Shown: positions 60,823-64,000 of the stretch, in pieces
Layout of the letters: every line of letters starts with the position of its first letter
How positions within the stretch are numbered: the first letter of the stretch is position 1
NCBI GenBank assembly: GCA_949752795.1
Contig: OX457060.1
Coordinates: 104,730,949-104,794,948, forward strand
Length of the DNA stretch: 64,000 nucleotides
From: Hyperoodon ampullatus
Lineage: Eukaryota > Chordata > Mammalia > Artiodactyla > Ziphiidae
Direction: 5' to 3'
Made by a program: the position numbers and the translations under genes
Notes under the pieces: model-generated
The model's database searches: none
Told to the model about the DNA's origin: nothing
The model's input: the letters and a program-made list of their open reading frames with translations, nothing else

Positions 60823-60825
60823 GAT

Positions 60826-61033
60826 GATTTATTTTATGTGTCAGATTGACTGGACTAAGGGATACCAGATATCTGGTTAAACATTATTCTGTGTGTGTCT
60901 GTGAGGGTGTTTCCAGAATAGATTAGCCTTTGAATTGGTGAACTGAGTAAAGCAGATGGCTCTCCCAAATGTGAGTGGGCATCACCTAATATACTGAAGG
61001 TAGAATAGAACAGAAACATGGAAAAGGGTTGAA

Positions 61034-61071
<38 letters not shown>

Positions 61072-61252
61072 AACAACTGAGCTGAGAGATGGATTTTCTC
61101 TTGCCCTTGGACTAGAACTTACACAATCGGCACTCCTGGTTCTCAGGTCTTTGGACTCAGGCTGGAACTTAAGGCATTGGTTTTCCTGGGTCTCCAGCTT
61201 GCAGGTTGCAGATCATGGAACTTCTCAACCTCCATAATCATGTGAGCTAATT
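60826..61252. repeat. Medium-age interspersed repeat, left part (name uncertain)
   Basis: The sequence is a familiar mammalian repeat: 'TATGTGTCAGATTGACTGGACTAAGGGATACCAGATATCTGGTTAAACATTATTCTG' near 60835, 'GTCTGTGAGGGTGTTTCCAGAATAGATTAGCCTTTGAATTGGTGAACTGAGTAAAGCAG' near 60897, 'CTCCAGCTTGCAGGTTGCAGATCATGGAACTTCTCAACCTCCATAATCATGTGAGC' near 61192. I do not recall its library name with certainty. It contains an internal (TC)n run at about 61037-61066. It is cut at 61252 and resumes at 62364. Confidence 0.65.
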
Positions 61253-62374
61253 TATTTTTATTGTAGTAAAAGTCACATAATTTAAAACATACTATTTTAA
61301 CCATCTTTAACTATACAGTTCAGTGGCACTAAGTACATTTACATTGCTGTGTAACTCTCACCATCATCCATTTCCCGAATTTTTCGCCTTCCTAAACTGA
61401 AAATCTGTCCCCTTTAAACACTAACTCCATATTTCCCTTGCTCATCCCCCCACCCCCCAACCCAGCCCCTGGCGTCTACCAATATACTTTCTAATTCTAT
61501 GAATTTGACTATTCTAGCTACCTCGTATAAGTGGAATCAAACAGTATTTATCTGCCCCTAATGTATATTGGAATGCATTCTTTTTTTTTTTTTGCCTTAC
61601 ATTTCTGTGTTGACTTAGCTATTATTCAGTGATTTAACTACAGACTGTTTTTTTCTTTTTTTAACATCTTTATTGGAGTATAATTGCTTTACAATGGTGT
61701 ATTAGTTTCTGCTGTATAACAAGGTGAATCAGTTATACGTGTACATATATCCCCATATCTCCTCCCTCTTGCATCTCCCTCCCACCCTCTCTATCCCACC
61801 CCTCTAGGTGGTCACAAAGCACTGAGCTGATCTCCCTGTGCTATGCAGCTGCTTCTCACTAGCTATCTATTTTACATTTGGTAGTGTATATATGTCCATG
61901 CCACTCTCACTTCGTCCCAGCTTACCCTTCCCCCTCCCCGTGTCCTCAAGTTCATTCTCTACATATGCATCTTTATTTCTGTCCTGCCCCTAGGTTCTTC
62001 AGAAACATTCTCTCTTTTTTTTAAATTCCATATATATGTGTTAGCATACGGTATTTGTTTTTCTCTTTCTGACTTACTTCACTCTGTATGACAGTCTCTA
62101 GGTCCATCCACCTCACTAAAAATAACTCAATTTCGTTTCCTTTTATAGCTGAGTAATATGGAATGCATTCTTAAGGTTAACTAGAGACACAGAAGTAGAG
62201 AACAAAAGCATGGACACCAAGGCGGGAGGGGTGGTGAGATGGATTGGGAGATTGGGATCAATGTATGTACACTACTATGTATGAAGTAGATGGCTGGTGA
62301 GTGCCTATTGCATAGTACAGGGGGGAAAAAGAAGCTACAATCTGTTTGCAGGACAAATATTAAGTGAGCTAATT
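61242..62374. mobile_element. Composite insertion flanked by an 11-bp duplication
   Basis: GTGAGCTAATT at 61242-61252 recurs at 62364-62374. The repeat cut at 61252 continues after the second copy, so everything between entered later. The left inner part, ~61253-61565, is an old L1M 3' end in antisense ('ATACAGTTCAGTGGCACTAAG', 'CCAGCCCCTGGCGTCTACC', 'GAATTTGACTATTCTAGCTACCTCGTATAAGTGGAATC'). The right inner part, ~62180-62330, looks like an L1 3'UTR in sense orientation ('GAGATGGATTGGGAGATTGGGATCAATG' near 62236). Two inward-opposed pieces between one duplication are what twin priming would leave, though separate insertions are not excluded. A younger L1 (61569-62172) sits inside. Confidence 0.55.
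61569..62172 (-). mobile_element. 5'-truncated L1, antisense, with double poly(A) and a 3'-flank segment
   Basis: A 14-bp duplication TGGAATGCATTCTT occurs at 61569-61582 and 62159-62172. Read on the minus strand, the insert is the ORF2 C-terminal tip and 3'UTR of the main L1 lineage (62158 down to 61663), with AATAAA at 61674-61669. A first A-rich tract follows (61662-61648). Next is a 54-bp non-L1 segment (61647-61594), then a second poly(A) of 13 (61593-61581). Such a double tail marks 3' transduction: the RNA read past the L1 signal and carried downstream source DNA. All L1 coding parts are fragmentary. Confidence 0.88.
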
Positions 62375-62500
62375 CTTTATAATAAATCTCACTCAAGATA
62401 CCTATAGCTATATCTATCTTTATCTATCATCTATCTACCTATCTATATCTCCTATTACTTCTGTTTCTTTTGCAGAACACTAATGCCATACAAACAAGTG
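62364..62500. repeat. Medium-age interspersed repeat, right part (name uncertain)
   Basis: 'GTGAGCTAATTCTTTATAATAAATCTCACTC' continues the repeat cut at 61252. It is followed by a (TATC)n array at about 62400-62452 and an end like 'CCTATTACTTCTGTTTCTTTTGCAGAACACTAATGCC'. Confidence 0.65.
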
Positions 62501-63085
62501 TTTATATGAGAATTTATAAAAAAGGGACCTCATCTACTTCAGAATATTTAAGTAATAGTTAAACTAAGACTAAAAGATGAGAAGGATTTCACTAAGGGGT
62601 AGGATTGATGCGAGAACTAAAGAGGAACGGAACATAGAGTAGGGCTGATAGAGCATCTATGGGCCTACAGAACTGAGCATCAAGCCATAGAATAGTGTTC
62701 TCAGGTCCTGAAACCTAATAGAATGTGCGCTCCTGGGATCTGGACTTGCTTGGGACAAATGACCCCTTTATTCCTTCCATTTTCTTCTTATGAAAGTGAG
62801 AAGGTTTATTCTTTGCCAGTCCCCCCACTGTATTTTGGGAGCACATAACTAACTTGTTTTTTTCAGTTTCACAAGTACATAGATGAAGAGGAATTTTGCC
62901 CCAGGATAGATCATATCCAGATTCTCAGCTATACTTGATTTAGAGCATGAGATTGATTCTATGATATTTAGATGAGATTTTGGACATAAAGTTGTTGCTG
63001 GAATGGGTTAAGATTTTTGAAAATGTTGAGATGAGTGAATGTATATTGCATATAGGTTGGATGTGAGTTTGGGGGGCAAGAGGGC
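62501..63085. other. Unassigned DNA
   Basis: No gene or confident repeat is recognised. Confidence 0.5.
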
Positions 63086-63089
63086 AAGT

Positions 63090-63525
63090 ACTACTAGGTT
63101 GAATAGTGTCCCCCCCAAATTCATGAATGCTGGAACTTCTGAATGTAACCTAATTTTGAAATAGGGTCTATGTAAATGTAATTAATTAAGTTAAGATGAG
63201 GTCATATTGGATTAGGATGGGCCCTAAATCCAAGAACTAGTGACCTTATAAAGTGTTCATGTGAAGACACACACAAGTAAGAAAGCCATGTGAAGACAGA
63301 GGCAGAATTAGAGTGATATAGCTACAAGCCACGGATTGGCAGCAGCGACCTGAAACCATGAAGAGGTAAGGAAGGATTCTTTCCTAGAATGTTCAGAGGG
63401 AGGATGGCCCTGCTAACAGCTTTATTTTAGGCTTCTAGCCTCCAGAACTGTAAGAGAATACATTCTGTTGTTTTAAGCCACCCAATGTGTAGTAACTTAT
63501 GGCATCCCTAGGAAATTAACTTAAC
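63090..63525 (+). repeat. MLT1-like solo LTR or related MER repeat
   Basis: 'GTTGAATAGTGTCCCCCCCAAATTCATGAATG' near 63098, 'AAGATGAGGTCATATTGGATTAGGATGGGCCCTAAATCC' near 63194, 'ACCTTATAAAGTGTTCATGTGAAGACAC' near 63243, 'GGCTTCTAGCCTCCAGAACTGTAAGAGAATACATTCTGTTGTTTTAAGCCACCCA' near 63431 appear in the order typical of MLT1-type and similar repeats. The class (ERVL-MaLR LTR) is my best reading; no internal retroviral genes are next to it. It is old and inactive. Confidence 0.55.
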
Positions 63526-64000
63526 TTCTCACTAGAGTAAATATCCTGAAATATTTTGGTTCAAATCAGTGTAGATACTGATTACAGAGATATGTGGAGA
63601 GTCAGACTTGATCTTCCTAGTTAGGTAGATATAAATATGACAGTTTTTTTCTGAGGCTTGTTATAATATACTTGGGTTTTTTCCAGTGGAAAATGAAAAT
63701 TGTAGCTTTAAAATATTGCATATTTTATATTTTGCCTTTGGGCATAGGTATGCAATGAGGTAAACAAATTAAATAATATCAATAGTTATTTTATAAAAAA
63801 CATTATAATGTTATCTTCTCTATTATTATATCATATCTAATATTATATTGTCTCTTCAATACTATTGTAGTATCAAAGTATGTATATAATACTATGATAG
63901 TATATATTTAGAGAATGCTATAATAAATATGTCAGTATTTGTTTGAAGGTTAAAGGTAGTGCAATGTTCTAAATAAGTACTTAAAGTAGAAAATGATTGA
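63526..64000. other. AT-rich end of window
   Basis: Very AT-rich sequence with TATTATA-type low complexity at about 63780-63930. Nothing else is recognised. Confidence 0.5.

Noticed and set aside
1..64000. A previously undescribed gene system in the window
   Set aside because: Both strands were read. All longer coherent frames resolve to L1 ORF1, ORF2 or SINEs. Nothing else shows operon-like, exon-like or repeat-spacer organisation.

Overview
The window is nuclear DNA from a mammal, most likely a cetacean and probably a toothed whale. The basis is twelve tRNA-derived SINEs of the CHR (Cetacea-Hippopotamus-Ruminant) type. Eleven are the long ~200 bp form that begins GGGCTTCCCTGGTGG and ends in a GTACCGCAAAA-like tail. 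There is also a long L1 whose 5'UTR, ORF1, ORF2 and 3'UTR read like the young cetartiodactyl L1 lineage. Ancient mammal-wide repeats (MIR, L2, hAT MER elements, old L1M, an MLT1-like LTR) lie between them. I see no convincing cellular exon, RNA gene or CpG-island promoter of a host gene, so this is intergenic or deep intronic DNA. The open frames present are retrotransposon remnants or chance AT-rich and SINE-derived frames.

Layout. 1-10.5 kb is AT-rich, mostly unique DNA with an old L1 ORF2 piece (4.0-4.7 kb), an antisense MIR (5.9-6.2 kb) and L2-like sequence (7.5-8.9 kb). 10.5-17.5 kb holds a MIR split by a CHR SINE, a second SINE in opposite orientation, an antisense L2, a third SINE, a MIR and a CHR SINE of the shorter type with an extended tail. 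17.5-23.5 kb has MIR and L2 debris and then a decayed, nearly full-length old L1 that hosts a SINE and a hAT element. 25.0-32.5 kb is the main object: a full-length L1 with a GC-rich 5'UTR and a perfect 13-bp target-site duplication, disabled in both ORFs and interrupted near the ORF2 end by a SINE with its own perfect 13-bp duplication.

33-39 kb has a compound microsatellite, two MIRs (one split by a SINE), one more SINE, an L2 lying inside an oppositely oriented L2, and a 5'-truncated L1 that also carries a SINE. 41.8-44.9 kb is a 5'-truncated L1 of a different 3'UTR lineage with a SINE at its very end. 45-52 kb is the most repeat-poor part. 52-64 kb holds two more SINEs, MIRs, a MER5-type hAT element, a short L1 3' end, and a nest at 60.6-62.5 kb. 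That nest includes an antisense truncated L1 with two poly(A) tracts separated by ~54 bp, a pattern expected of 3' transduction. An MLT1-like LTR lies near the right edge.

How the parts work together. The SINEs carry tRNA-like internal promoters and A-rich tails and depend on L1 machinery. Their flanking duplications and nesting (SINE in L1, SINE in MIR, L1 in older repeat) give a readable order of events. I did not find a new biological system. The more useful results are the 3'-transduction candidate, the in-frame SINE insertion inside L1 ORF2, the dated nests, and a repeat-poor block worth a conservation check. Limits: repeat boundaries without a target-site duplication are approximate, and subfamily names were assigned by recognition, without a database search.
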